From: Chionis minor
Taxonomy: Eukaryota; Chordata; Aves; Charadriiformes; Chionididae
Assembly (NCBI GenBank): GCA_013398295.1
Contig: VZSF01001218.1
Location: forward strand, 60,399-124,398
DNA length: 64,000 bases
Reading direction: 5' to 3'
In this document: positions 23,104-36,009 of the stretch, piece after piece
How positions within the stretch are numbered: position 1 is the first letter of the stretch
Layout: each line of letters begins with the position of its first letter
Program-made: the position numbers and the translations under genes
Notes under the pieces: generated by a model
The model's input: the letters and a program-made list of their open reading frames with translations, nothing else
The model's database searches: none
What the model was told of the DNA's origin: nothing

Positions 23104-24552
23104 TCCGCCTGCACCCAGGGGAGCCCCCCCACCCCTTCAGGTAACACGACCGATTCCTGGGACCCCAGGGGGGCTCAGTGCCACCCAGCACCCAGCCGTG
23201 CCCAGCTGTCCTCGCCCGCCACCTCCCAGCAGCGCCCATGCACGGGACAGGCTTTGCTCCCGCCCGGCTCTTCTGCTTCCCGACTCCGACGCCTGGGGAG
23301 GTGGTTTGCTTCCCCTGGGAGGCGAGGGAGCAGACGGGTGAAGAAACCTTCGATTTCTCCACCCGAACCCACCAGGCGGAGCGGCATGCGTGACCACATC
23401 AACCCTGCCCGTTTCCTCTGCCCGTTGCTGAATCTCCCATCGTCTATCAAGGTAAATTAACGTGACACCTTTCAGCCCTCCGTCACCCCAAAAGCCACCA
23501 CACTGGCGCCGCTCCCCCTCCCACAAACCGAAGCGCCGTCACCAGGGGGCAAAACCCCTGAGCAGGGACTGGTGCTCGGCCATAGTGACGGGGAGACGTG
23601 AGGAAACGCTCACGGACCTGTGACTTGTAAACGCTTTAATCTGCAGTGTTTACCCTTGAGGCAAAGCGAGCGGGAGACCTGCTAATGATTGGATTTATTG
23701 GGCCTATTTTAAGAAGAATGTCAGAGGTCAATTCCACGGCAATTACTGCCCAACTGGTGTGCATCCACTGCCTGGAGCGCAGCTCTCCGCCAGCAGGGAG
23801 TCGGGGAAAACGAAGGCAGCCTCAGAGACCCGGCGCTGGGTGCAAGATTGATTCTGCAACAAATGGCCCTCAGCTCCGGCGACAGCCAGCTCCATCCTGC
23901 CATGATGGCTGCCAGGATTTGCATTTCTTCCCCCTCTCATTTCCGCGCTCCACCTGCAGTACCGGGGCTGCGCAGGCGCTGGCTGCAGCCCCCGCAGCCC
24001 TGGGAAGGGGCAGAGCCCTGTGCCGGCTGCTGCTGCAGACACTGGCTGCGCGCAGGGCACTGCCTGGAACGTGGGCACGGGCACCCTTGGAGCCCTCCGA
24101 GCACCACGATGATCCTCTTGCTGATGAGCTCTGCCATGTGCCAGCAGAGAAAGCATCCAGGACACATAACCTGAATTGTCCCTTCTCCCTGCTATGACGT
24201 TTATCGCTCTCAGAGAGATACTAGAAAGTTATCACAGATTAGAAAAGACAAGGACGAAAAGGCCATCAACCCACATTCAGAGACCTGCACAGGCTTCCGC
24301 AGCTGCTGGGAACATTCCTGACAGCCCCCATCTTCCAGGTCGTCAGCCCAAATAGCACCCACCAAACACACCCTGTGCAGCGGCGTCTCCCAGACAAGGC
24401 ACGTCAGAGACCCTTCCACGGCCACGGGTTCCCCCGAAACGACACCCCTCCATGCCAGGACAGAGCCTGAGCCGAGCGAGTGACTCCAGGTGGGAAAGAA
24501 CAGCCACCCACAGCAGGCAGCGCCCAGGCAACCACCCCATCCCGGTGGAGAG

Positions 24553-24818
24553 GGGCACTCATGGGCACACATCCCGCTCACCGGCACACACCACTGCTCA
24601 CCGGCACCGGCACACCCTGCTGCTCATCGGCACACCCCCTGGCTCACTGGCACACACCCCAACTCATTGGCACAGACCCTGGCTCACCAGCACATCGCTG
24701 CTCACCGGCACACACTGCTGCTCACCATCACACACCCCGGCTCAGCGGCACGCACTGCTGCTCACTGGGCTCACCAGCACACACCGCTGCTCACACTGCC
24801 GCTCACCGGCACACACGG
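24553..24818. repeat. Minisatellite of about 20-22-bp GCTCACCGGCACACAC-type units
   Basis: A dozen imperfect units contain GCTCACC or GCTCACT followed by GGCACACAC and a CTG-rich linker. Lengths vary by a few bases, and all three plus-strand frames stay open across it, which explains the overlapping 200-residue open frames. On the transcribed minus strand the units read GTGTGTGCCGGTGAGC, and seven of them contain exact GGTGAGC. Confidence 0.85.
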
Positions 24819-27800
24819 CAGCGCCTGCACTCGGGTACACCCCGCGGGGCAGACGGCACTGCCGGGCCCCAGGTCAGGCAGGTTCGGCCTCGCCTGCTGC
24901 CCGTGTCCCGAGCCACGCCAGTGGGAACCGGCCCTCCGGCACGCAGAACCCCAGCACACAAGACCATGCCCAACATATCCACGCCCTCCACCGCTCTGTG
25001 CCTTCCCAGGGACTTCCCTGCTCATTCGCCGGATCTTCCCTGTCCCCGCAGCGCGCGGGAGCCCACGTCCGCTGAGCTGTGAGAATCCAGATGGCTGCAG
25101 GCAGGTGAGTGATGAACTCCGGGCTGCTCCTATTAATACTCGCAGATCCTCCCCATATTGTCCCACCTCTCCAGCATGAAGCACATTTGTAGTGACACGT
25201 GAATGCATTCTGAAGTTCATCTTAATTTGCTTACAACACTTGGCTGCTGTGAACAGATTTAGGGAGACAATTTCCCCGCAGACGGAGACGGCACTGCAGG
25301 AGCAGAACCCAAGAGCACCGGTGACACCCCATCCTGCTGAGCTGGCAGCAAGGGGGGGTGCCGGGAGCTGGACTGGGCGGCACTGGGCTGGAAAGCCCTG
25401 CGCCGAAGCACTTTACGTCGTCGCATGGAGCCCTTCTGCCTCAGACTGCCTCTGTGGGCAACACAGGCTGCCAGAAAGGTTTCAACCATCTGCTACTAAC
25501 ATTAATAAAAAGGCTGGAAAGCGATGCAGAAAGGCCAGCCTCTGCTTTGCTTGCACCCGCGAGGAGCCGGCTACCTGCGGTGGAGCCGACGGCAGTGCTG
25601 GGCACGGGCAGCGTCTGTTAGGGATTTCACTCTCCTGGGGCCAGAGTCACCAAATGGATCTTGAACTTCGGATCACGGGTTCTTCCTCTCTTGGCTGGGT
25701 GTGAACCACTGGTTAGATACTGTTCCCATTTAGCAGCTGGGAAAACAGGTCATGGAAGGTTTTCAGGGTCGGCTTTTTCTGGTCTCCCTTAGGCAATGTA
25801 TTCCACACATACTTGGTTGCTTCTGCAGTTCTTGCGCGCTCTTTAAAACCTCTTTTAACAGATCACCTCTCTGCCAATAGATGCACGACCCAGGAACGCA
25901 TCAGATACCGTGATGCACCTGACCGTGATGCCTCTGACCTCTGGATGCCCATTTCGTGTCCAGCGTGGACTGGAGGCAGCCAGGCAGCCTCTGGGGTGCC
26001 CACGACTTCCCCGCGCTGTTTGCAAGGTGCTTCCCTCCTCCATGTGGCGCCCGAACGAAGCCGCAATACACAGCCAGGTTACTTGGTTTGGCCAGAGCAG
26101 AAAAGGAGATCAACAGCCCAGTTGGTGACAGCCAGCCCAGCCGTGTCCCCAGCGCGGACACCCTTCTGACGCTGCTGTTCAACAAGCATCTACCATGAAA
26201 AACAAATCTCTCCCATACCCAGCCCGTTCCTTAACCTTGGATTTGCTCGACCGATGGGCCAGAACAGCAAGGACCCACAGAGCCCCTTGTATGAGGGAAA
26301 CCTCTGCAAAAAGCCTGCACTGGAGCTAGAACCTCAGAAATTCAATTAGCGAAACATCAGTGAACAAAACATCCACCTGATGCAGTTCCTGTCCTACAAT
26401 CACAACATGCAGAAAATGCCTCCCAAAGGGCAGGACAGGTGTTTTTAAGCATCTGTTAAAGCTTGGCAAAGAACACCCAGAGAGGGCAAATCCCACCCGT
26501 GCTGCTGCGAACCTGCCAGGCTTGCTGCAGCACTTGAGGATCCTGCAGAATCAGAAACCAATTTGGAATTCCAAGGAAAGGACGCTGGGTCTAACAAATG
26601 CAAGAAAAAACATAACCCTGCAAAGTTAAGCCAAAAGCTGTCTCCCTTCTCACAGGGAACAGCACCCACAGCTGCAGGCAGATGCCACAGGCAAAACCAA
26701 ACATGTCCAAGCACCGAGAAACTTTGTGTTTGGAGCCAAATCTGGCTCAACAGCTTGAGCTAAGCCCAGTTCAGGCAGAGGTTTTCATTCCTGTGGCGGG
26801 TGATCTCCACCCTGGTGAGCGTCACGGCAATGTCCTTGGCTGAGCCTGGCGTCAGCAGAGGTGTCACGTGGAGAACGCACCGGGGATGGACTCGGAGCAG
26901 AAGCTGCAGCAGCAGCCAGGAACCGCAGAGGCCAGGGCCAGGCAGTGCAAATGGGCACCTCGCACGAAGTGGTAGTTTTTCCTTCTAGAACTACTCGGTT
27001 GAAAATGTAACTGGTTTGCACTATTTAATATTCTCCATCTCCAGCTGCTGGTTTTAGGTCGTTCACTTTTCAATGAATTAAAAATAGCGTTCCGTGCTGC
27101 AGTGAGACATTTTTCAGACAGCGCCTGACACCCAATGCATCACCTTGTCAGCAGAGCTACCTGCAACACCGGGGCCGGGCACCACGGGGATGCTCCAGCC
27201 ACCCTGGCCCCATCACCCACTCGTTCTGCGCCTGCGGGGCAGGGGGACGCGGCTCCACAGAACCTCCCGCACCTCCCGTTTGCTCATGCCCACCGTCAGG
27301 ATTGCAGACAAGAGTAACAACTGAGTTCACCTTGAGGAAAACTAACAACTGAAGACAACCTCTCATGAGCAGAAGTATTCAACCCAACCCAAACCCTCCA
27401 CCGTCCAGGAGCATCACCCCGGGCAGCGTGGGCTGGGCTCTGGCCCATCTCCCCGACGCCTGGCATTGCGCGGGAAAACATCCCTGAGGGCTAAAATGGA
27501 GGAGGTTCCAAATTCAGGGGCGCAGCGCAGCATCAGAGCCTTTCAGAGATGTCTCTGGCCAAACTTGGGCCCCTCCAGTGCAGGCTGGTCGGTCACGGGC
27601 TGCTGCCTGCTCATCCCCACCCACCGCACTTGAGAGACACGACAAGGTGATTATTAATTAAAATTCACATGTATTCGCATTGAAATGATCAATAATTTAT
27701 GCTCGTTTCTCCTAAGGTTCCTACAGCAGTTTTGTGACAACAGAAAGGAAAAAAGCTTCTCTCTTTTTTTGCTTTTTCATTTCCTTCATCACCTCCTACA

Positions 27801-28218
27801 CGCTCAGTGCCCCAATGCGGGAATTTAAAGAAAACAGTTTCCATGGAGACCCTCCCCTCCACCAGCACCCACCCGTCCTCCCTTCCCTCAGCATCAGTGC
27901 TCCTTCACGCTTTCATGCTAAAAATATCGAAGACAGCATTTGATTTCCGCCGTAGCGATACAATTTTATCAGAAAAATAGGAAATTTATAATACACACAT
28001 ACCCCTCCCCCCTTCCCAGTGTGGATGGAGGGCACGCTCTCCGCAAGGAACAGGAAAATGAACCCATTATTAAAAACAAAGACGACAAAACCGCGGGAGC
28101 TGCAGTCAGTGCCGAGACCTGCATCCCTGGAACAGCCTGACCCGCAGCGGGGAGCTGCTCGCGCTGCCAGCCCTCTCCTCTTGCCCACCAATGCAGGGGC
28201 CTGGGTGCCCCACTCCCG

Positions 28219-28298
28219 CTCCCGGCACATCCCAGGCACCTCGTCCCTCCTCCCGGCACATCCCAGGCACCTCGTCCCTCCTCCCAGAGCATCCCGCC
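28219..28298. repeat. 31-bp tandem repeat (about 2.5 copies)
   Basis: Two identical 31-bp units beginning CTCCCGGCACATCCC are followed by a diverged partial third. The perfect identity suggests recent duplication. It lies within the long 5' intron. Confidence 0.8.
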
Positions 28299-31200
28299 AC
28301 CCCAGCGCCAGCAGCAGCTCCCCGCAGAAGGGCCCTGATGCCGCCTGCCCTGGCGGGGAGGCCATGGGGACATCACGCGTGTCCCACCACACGTGCCAGG
28401 AGTGCGTGCCCCCGACTCGCATGGGAGGACACCCGTGGTCCAGCCCGCAGCATCCAGGGCACAGCAGGACAGCCATTAGCCTGCGGCAGAGGATCCCTGG
28501 GATTAAACCCGCAGGCAGAGGGGTGTCCCCCAGCCCCCCTGGGGGCTCTGCCCGCTGCTGTGTGCCCCCACGTTACATCAGCCGGCATGGCTGGCGCAGG
28601 GCGCAGTCCGGGACAGCCCCTGCCTCCCCCTGACTGGCACCGTTTTCCAGGGCCTGCCCTGCACAGAAGTGCTGAGGTTTTGCCCTTTCTTCCAAAGCCG
28701 ACCAGCTTCCAGCGGGGCGGAACAATTCCACCTGGGGCGGCTGGAGCAGCGCAGCGCGCGCTGCGGATCGCACTGCGGGGCTGAGCCCACGGGCTGCAGG
28801 GGCTGCGAGGGAGCGCTCCGCATCGCTGTCACGCACAGCAAGCCAGAATGAGGGTCAAAGTAAGGAAAGCCAGGGAAAAATCCACCTGCAGGTGGACACC
28901 CTTTCCAGCTGAGGTACGTGTGTTACAGCAACCTTTAATGGCCAGAGCGTTACTGGACGACCCACAATTTTTAATTAGCTTTTCAGAAATGTGCTTGCAC
29001 TGTGCTTACGACAACTGCAGGGCGTGTTGGATGACGTGGTGGGGCAGGGTGGTGGGTACCGGCTGCGAGGTGGCACTGCCACGCGCTGCCTGCGGGACCG
29101 AGCGGCTGCCCAGACCAGCTCCGAGCTCCGCTGCCAGTGCCGGAGGGGATGTCGGCGGAGGCTCGTTTCACGGGCTTGCAGCGTGTGGCTGGCACTGGCC
29201 TCACGCTAACTGCCAGAAGGTGTGCCGGAACGCTGTCAGCTTCACGCAGGGGCCGCATGAGTCACTGTGTGACAGCGTCTTCCCCGGTTGCCTCTGCTCC
29301 CGTGCCTTCTGCACCCTCCGGAGTCACGCAGCCCTCCCGCGCACCGTCTCCTCTGTCTGCAGGGCAGGACCCCCACAGAGGCACAACCGTTTCTGCAAAG
29401 CGTCGCTCTCTGCGAGCCCCAGAGAAAACCCGTCACAGGCAGGAGGAGCACTACTGTGAGCATGGAGGCCAAAAACTGGCTACGGTGGGAAGATCACAAA
29501 GAGCAAGCTTTGTGTCTGAGGTCCTCAAACGAGTCGGTCATACAGCTGCAAAATGAGCAATTTCCAACCCAACAAGACCCAGAGCCGACATCTCCACACT
29601 GCCGTGCATGGTTTCACCGTAAAGCTCGTCTGTTCCTATAAACATCTCGTACAGCCTGCTCATCCGCCGCAGGCACCAGCTCCGAAGAGCCGGCACGTTC
29701 TCCAGGCCCTGGTGCTCAGTCACTGGTACTCAGCCCCTCATGCATGAAACGACCCTAGAGTTTCACTGGCCCAAAGCAAGTGACAAGCAGGTGGTTCTTG
29801 CACTTTGTAGGACAGACACCCACTGGGGGAGCCCTGCTGAAGTCAATTTATGCTCATGCAGGATCTGGGAGAAGAGCATCGCGTGGCAATAAGCAGGAGA
29901 GAAAAAGGCAGAAAATAAATCTGCAAAATTTTCAATGTTTTTTACCTGCCAAAATGTTGACAAAAATACAACAAAGTGTCAGATTTTGATCAGCCTCATT
30001 TCCAAGGAACTGAACGCCGCCTCCCTGCTCCTTGGAAGGGGTCACAGCCACAGTCCATCCCGCAGGGACACTTTGGGGTGACACAGAAGGGATTGGCCTG
30101 GCAATCCGTCTCCTTCAGCCCTGCAGAGCTTTGCTCTCGTTTCTGCCTTTACATTTTTACGTACCTACTGAAAATGCTGCCGGCTCTTCTGCAGGATGAA
30201 CACGCCAGCGCAGCTCAGGGCAAGCCCTGCCGCGGCACGACCGAGAGGGGGATGCTCAGCCCTCGCAGCTCTGCCCTGCACCTCGCACCGCACCGTGCCC
30301 CAGACCTGCGCTTTGGGCGGCCGAGGGCAACCCGGCAACGCTGCCACTGCAGGAAGGAAGAGCTACAAGCCCTGATCCTCGTCCCTTATTCCCGCACCTC
30401 CTTCCCCGCTGCTCTCCCCGTGGAACAGGTCCCTTTTGGGGTGGGCAGTCCCGTGACCCAGCACCCGCACACGGGCCCCGGAGTTGTGCAGATGCCACCG
30501 TCGGGCCAGTTCCTTCCCTAATTCCTCAAAGGTGGAGCTCTGCCTTTCCCAGGCAGCTCCTGACGCCTTCGCTGCTCACTGGCGCGCTCCTGCCGGCTCA
30601 GCCCTGCCTGGAGGCTGCGAGGGCTCTCCTGACCGCAGCTCCGCTCCAGATGCCCCCAGCGTTTTATTATTTATATAAATCACTCGGCTGATGGCACCGC
30701 ACACAAAGCCTCTGGCTCTGCAGATGATAATAAAATGGGAAGCACCATAAATAACAGCAAACCAGGCTGCCAAATGGAGGAGGATTTAGATCACTCAAAT
30801 CCCAGTCTATGAGTTGTCAAATCCAGTTTAATGCTGATAAGTGTGGGATAATAACTCAGCGCAAACACATCCTCCTCCCCCCCGTCACCCCCGAACAGAG
30901 CGAGGGCAGAGGGGGATCTGCTGCGCGGACAGGGATGCTCCACAGCCCCCCCCCTGCCTGCCGCACGGCTGCCATGGGAAGCAAACGGGATGCTGATGGG
31001 TCCTGTGAACTGGAGAACAAAATCTAGATCTGAAACCATTCAGGTGGATGAAGAAAGCACCAGGAGGTAATGAAAAATTAAAGGCTCAGGGAGGGAGAGG
31101 AAAGACACAGCCATGTCTGGTAAGGGGAGAGCCAGACCACGAGCCCAGCCATGGGCCCCCCGCGGGGTCTCGGGGCAGCGAAGCACCATCTCTGCATCCC

Positions 31201-34200
31201 ACCACGCTGGGGCAGGAGGTGGACCCCGAGCTCAGAAAGGGGTTTTGAGGAGGACCCAAACCTTCAAGTTCCCACTGAATAATGCAGCACAATCCCCAGC
31301 CTCCTGAGGAGGACTCCTGACAGCCTGTGGGTCTTACCTTGCTCAGGAGACTCTGCATTTCACTGTTTAAAAAAGGTCCTTTTGGTTTCCCTTTCTGTCT
31401 GCCTCTCTCAAAAACAAATAAAAATAGAGAGCAGGGTTTTTTAATAACTCTGAAACACACACACTGTCAGCAATGAGGAATTCACACTGAACGCTGGAGC
31501 TTTAAATGCAGACTTGCAAGGTTTTGATGGAGAGTTGTGAAAATACCAACGCTTGAAAACTGCAAGATGTTTTAAAAGGAACAATGACCTGCTCTCACTC
31601 TTCTAAATTCAGATTTACGAAAGAAAAACGCCACAGCAAACCCAAACCAAGCAACCAACCACCAGTCCCAAATGCAAACAGGCCACCCGCGCCCATCTGC
31701 AGTGCCGACTGGCCGACCAACGGAGCACGCCTCTGCGGCCACCCGGTCCTGATCCGCACACAACGGAAAGCCGGCATCAGGAAGGCAGTGGAGGGGTCAT
31801 CTGGACACTTTGGGGACTTGGAAGCTTTACAGTCTCACCTCTTCTGGGGACGGCCAGGGCACCCCGGAAACACCCCCTGTGAAACGCAGCAGGGCACCGC
31901 AGCAGCTGCGAGAGCAGCACCGGCCGCAGCAGCAGAACCCAGCCCTGTGTCCCCCAGCACAGCCAGCGGCGCCACCAGAGCTCCCAGTCTCCACCTCAGT
32001 GGGCAGAGCAAAAAGCTCACCCCAAGGACCTGACCACAGCCTTCTTCCCTGCCTGTGAACAAGTTTCAGCACGGAACCAAAGCAGGGAGGATTTCAGGGC
32101 TACGCAAAACACGGGCTACAGCAGAAAGGCCGCACAAGGCTACAGAGCTGGGAGGGACAGGGAAGCACCACCCGAGTCCCACCGGAACAGGCCAAGTGCG
32201 ACTCGCGGGGTCACGCAGGGCTGAGCCCGGGCCATCAATCCTCCCCCCGACTGTGTGGTCCACGGCAGGGGGGAGCAGGCGGGAAGGAAAGAGGACAGCA
32301 GAGGTTAAACTGGGATCTAATGGCATGCAAAATCACATGTGATTGATCTGCATTGATTTTTCCCTGCTGAGGTGAATGATAGCCTGGCAAACAGAAATCA
32401 ATTCCACTGCATTAAGCCCAGTAAGGATCTGGTACCATCAGCAAAACGCCCTGATACGCCATGGCTTGCCGAGAGCGCGAAGCACGGCACGGCACCTGCG
32501 CCGGCCCCGTCCCTCCGTCCCGGGGAGGCCGGGGCTGCGGTGAAGGAGGGAGGCCCGCCTTTGCGGCAAAGCGCCATGCCTGAGCACCCCCGAGCCCCGG
32601 GAAAGCCCAGGCCCGCTCCCCCGCCGCGTCACCAGCCCTGTTTTCTGCAGGGCTGGGCTGGAGTCACAACTCGGAGCCAGGTCTCCTGGCAGCGTGGGGC
32701 GGGCTGGACACGCCGCTGAGCTCTGCTGCCTGGCTACGGCTTCTCGTGGCGATGCTGCGACGCTGCAGAGCTAGCAGCAGCTGCTGCTCTTCCCCAAAAT
32801 GGAATAGCTCTCCTAGATTTAAGTGCTAAAAATACTGGCACATTCAAAATTTTTCTGCCCTTGTTACAGCAAAGAATAATTTAATGCTACCGACCTAGAC
32901 GAAAGAAACTTCCATCTGGTAGCTCACCCAGCGCATCCCCCACTGCAGCGCCTCTTTCGGAGTGCCTAAATGGATTTACTTCTCTCCCACCATCCTCGCA
33001 AGGTTTGATTCACTGTAACTGCTGGAAATGAGAGTTCAGGAGGAAATAATGTCACGGAAGCGTTCGGCATGAAGGCACACGGAGAGCAGCGGCTCTCAAG
33101 GTCCCAGGTGCGCAGGGCAGCGCTCCGTCCCCATTGCGTGGCAGCCACGATGGGACGCTCCCCCGGAGCCGAAGGTGATCAGCAGAAACTATGCGGCTTT
33201 GAAATGTGATGGGTCGGTTCATTAACAGATGCAGAGCAAGAAAATGGAAAGGAAACCCAACAACAGCCTTCAGACAGAACCCTAATTTTACCCGGCACTC
33301 GACAGAGACACTCCTTTGTCACCCCGGCACGTCGTGACTGCAGAGGGTCCCGTGGCAGCTGATGGTAACAGGCACGTGTGGCAAAGCAAAGGGCAGGAGC
33401 CCCCATCTCAAGGGAGCTCCGGGACCTCTCCCAGCACGGAGCGGGAACACGCTCGCTCTCATCCTCCCCACGGAACGTGAGACCCAGGAGATGAAAGGCT
33501 CCAGACGCTCCCGCCGGCCACGCAGCGTGGCCATTACCCTGCATCCGTGGACACGTTGCACCTTCTGCCTCACACCCAAGAAGCGCGGGGAGAGGAGGGA
33601 AGAGCTGCGACTGGAAGATGAAGCTGCGTCCTCGGCCTCAGCCGTCCCTTGCCCTCCCGTCCGTGTGGGGACGAGCAAGGAGCACAGTGGAGAGGGAAGA
33701 GAGGAGGCGAAATGGAGAACGGAGAGGTGCGGGGGGATGGGTCTGTGTGACAGCCTGGGCCGAATCTCCCAGCCCTGCCAGGACACTCATGTGCCACGGG
33801 GGGGAAAGATTTCCCGTGCTCTGGGCAGGAACACCCAGACCCTGACAACCCCAGGGAAAACCTGTCCCGCGGGAAAGGATGTGGCCCTCCGGCCACTCGC
33901 AGCCTTGGTGCTGCACCGGAGCAGGCTGCGGGCGCCGCGCTGCAGCAGCCACGGGCCGCGTCCCACGGGGTGTGCGGCAGTCACTGCTCCCAGGGCAGAG
34001 GAGCTGGCTTCAGAAAATGCTGCTGGTTTGAGACGGTAGCTCTGGGCAGGACGAAGAAAAGGCAGAGGCCAAGGGCTGCCAGCGGTGCGGCGAGGGCTGG
34101 CGCACACCGCGAAAGCCCCTGCGCGGGGTCCTGTCCCCCTGCCCTGGGTGGTGCTTGCACCCAGCGTCGCTGCCTCCCCACTCCCTGCACTCCTGCCTCC

Positions 34201-34403
34201 GCCAGCACCCCGCAGCACGTCCCCAGGCCAGCACGACAGCCTTCCTCAACAGAGCAGGGGGCAAAGCCACAGGACGGGTTTCCATGAGGCCACACCAGGT
34301 CCCCCCTCCCGGCAGCGCCCGCGGAGTCCAGCCAGCCCCGGAACGCTGGCCTGTGTGACCCGCTCTCACTGGGCGAGGATTTGCATGTCGCAAAACCCCT
34401 CTT

Positions 34404-34612
34404 AGAATCACAGAACGGTTTGGGTTGGAAGGACTTTGCAGACCATCAAGTCCCAACCCCCTGCCACGGGCAGGGACACCTCCCACCAGAGCAGGTTGCC
34501 CAAGGCCACATCCAGCCTGGCCTTGAACACCTCCAGGGATGGGCCCTCACCAGCCTCTCTGGGCAACCTGTTCCAGTGCCTCACCACCCCCAAAGGAAAA
34601 AATTTCTTCCGG
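34404..34612 (-). mobile_element. CR1 LINE fragment, 3' end (about 210 bp)
   Basis: On the plus strand it begins AGAATCACAGAACGG and TTTGGGTTGGAAGG, the reverse complement of the CR1 3' terminus. It continues through CCCTGCCACGGGCAGGGACA to the start of the ORF2 end. The minus strand still encodes HWNRLPREAGEGPSLEVF. It is a heavily 5'-truncated copy, the usual fate of CR1 insertions. Confidence 0.95.
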
Positions 34613-35748
34613 CATTAAGACGCGCAACTCGTTAGTTCTTGGATTAATGACAATTTTTAATTGTTCAGGCTATGAAAACCTTATAGAGCTGTTACACATT
34701 ACACCTGTGATGGCGGAACAGCATGTTAATCAAGACAATTAGCGTGGGACCCAGAGAATCTCTCTACCAGCACAAATAATCCTTCTCACTTTCAGAGGAA
34801 AATTAACAGCTGCTTTCTGGTGTCCCAGAGCACCTTGCTTTGCCGGAGACCTGGATCAGCCCTCCGCCAGCCGAGTGGGTGCTCCCTGGCCAGCAGGGCA
34901 CAGCCGTGGCTGCGGGACCGGCTCGCGCCCCCACGAAGCCCCCCGGCCCCGGCCGAGCAGCAGAAGGGGCTGTGCCGGCTGCCCCTGCTGGCACCTGGAC
35001 ACACGGGAGCCATCCCTGGGGCTGTCCCCCCCAGCACCCACTAGCGCCGTCGTCCCGAGACACCGACTCAGACACCCCCGCAAGCAGGGGAGGAGGCTGC
35101 GCTGCCTGCTCCCGGGAAGCCAAGGTGCTCACAGCTCTATGCACGATGGAAAAGATTTAAAGACGCCGCCTTAAAAATCCTGATTGTGGTGGGATGGACA
35201 CGCTGTCAGTACGCTGAAGATAATGACAAAACACGCTCTGCAGAGTGCGGTCATTTCAAAGCAAACGAAACCTACCATGAATTGTGCAATTACTGAAATC
35301 CATCATTTCCTCTACCAGCTTTCTTCTCTTTTTACTGTTCTTTTCTACATTATTCCTCTGGCAGGCACACACGCACACGTAGGCACAGCCTCCCATTCCA
35401 TGCTGACGCTCCTCCTGCTGAAGGGGATGAGGGGAGCAGTGCGCGGGCAGTGACAGGGTCTGACAGCATGTTGTCCGCGCCCACCGCCGCTCCCGGTGCT
35501 GGCACCCCCCGCAGCCCCCGCAGGCCCCACTGGACACCGCGCCGGCTGCCCGTGCTGCGCCGCCGAGCCAGCAGCATCCCCAGACGACTCATCCCACTGT
35601 ACCCTGTGCCTTGGCTCGCTGCAGAATTTACACTGCCATCCTTTTGCCAAAAGACTGAGAGGCAAAGGACAGAAAACCTCCTCAATATGGCTGATTTGGG
35701 CTTAGGAATCGTAATAGAAAATTCAAGTTCTCCTGCAAAAATACACTC

Positions 35749-36009
35749 TTAAAATAAATTACACTTTGTAAAAAGCTTCTGAGCATCAATCAAGTCCTCC
35801 ACCCTTTCCACACTAACACCTTTGAAGTCCCTATGGATTTCTACAAACCTTGGGCTCTCTACCAGATCTGCCTCGACACCGTCTGGGCACTTCTCGTTCA
35901 TGGGCATAAAGAATAAGCAACCCAGAAAGCGGTCTGGCTTCCGAATCCCTTCCGAAAACCTGTAGTTTCCAGTGACGTCACCAGCTGCTGAAACCTGAAC
36001 AGCTGACAC
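35749..36009 (-). other. Unrecognised 86-codon open frame containing a perfect CRE site; probably not a gene
   Basis: An open frame with MSAVQVSAAGDVTGNYRF at its start and DLIDAQKLFTKCNLF at its end runs through a region of moderate GC, where long frames are less expected than in the GC-rich flanks. I do not recognise the peptide. An acceptor-like cagctgttcag precedes codon 6 or so, but no convincing donor or conserved domain supports an exon. The palindrome TGACGTCA (35973-35980) lies inside it. It could be a chance frame, an old pseudogene fragment or a regulatory element. Confidence 0.2.

Noticed and set aside
24452..25179. Three overlapping plus-strand frames of about 200 codons rich in His, Thr and Ala
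   Set aside because: All three frames are open because of the 20-22-bp minisatellite. This is a compositional artefact.
31321..31460. Good donor-like site (GCAAG|gtaaga) preceded by MQSLLSK on the minus strand, tested as a PPP2R2B first exon
   Set aside because: Splicing to the residue-24 exon would put that ATG out of frame. The frame that would join correctly has no upstream ATG before a stop.
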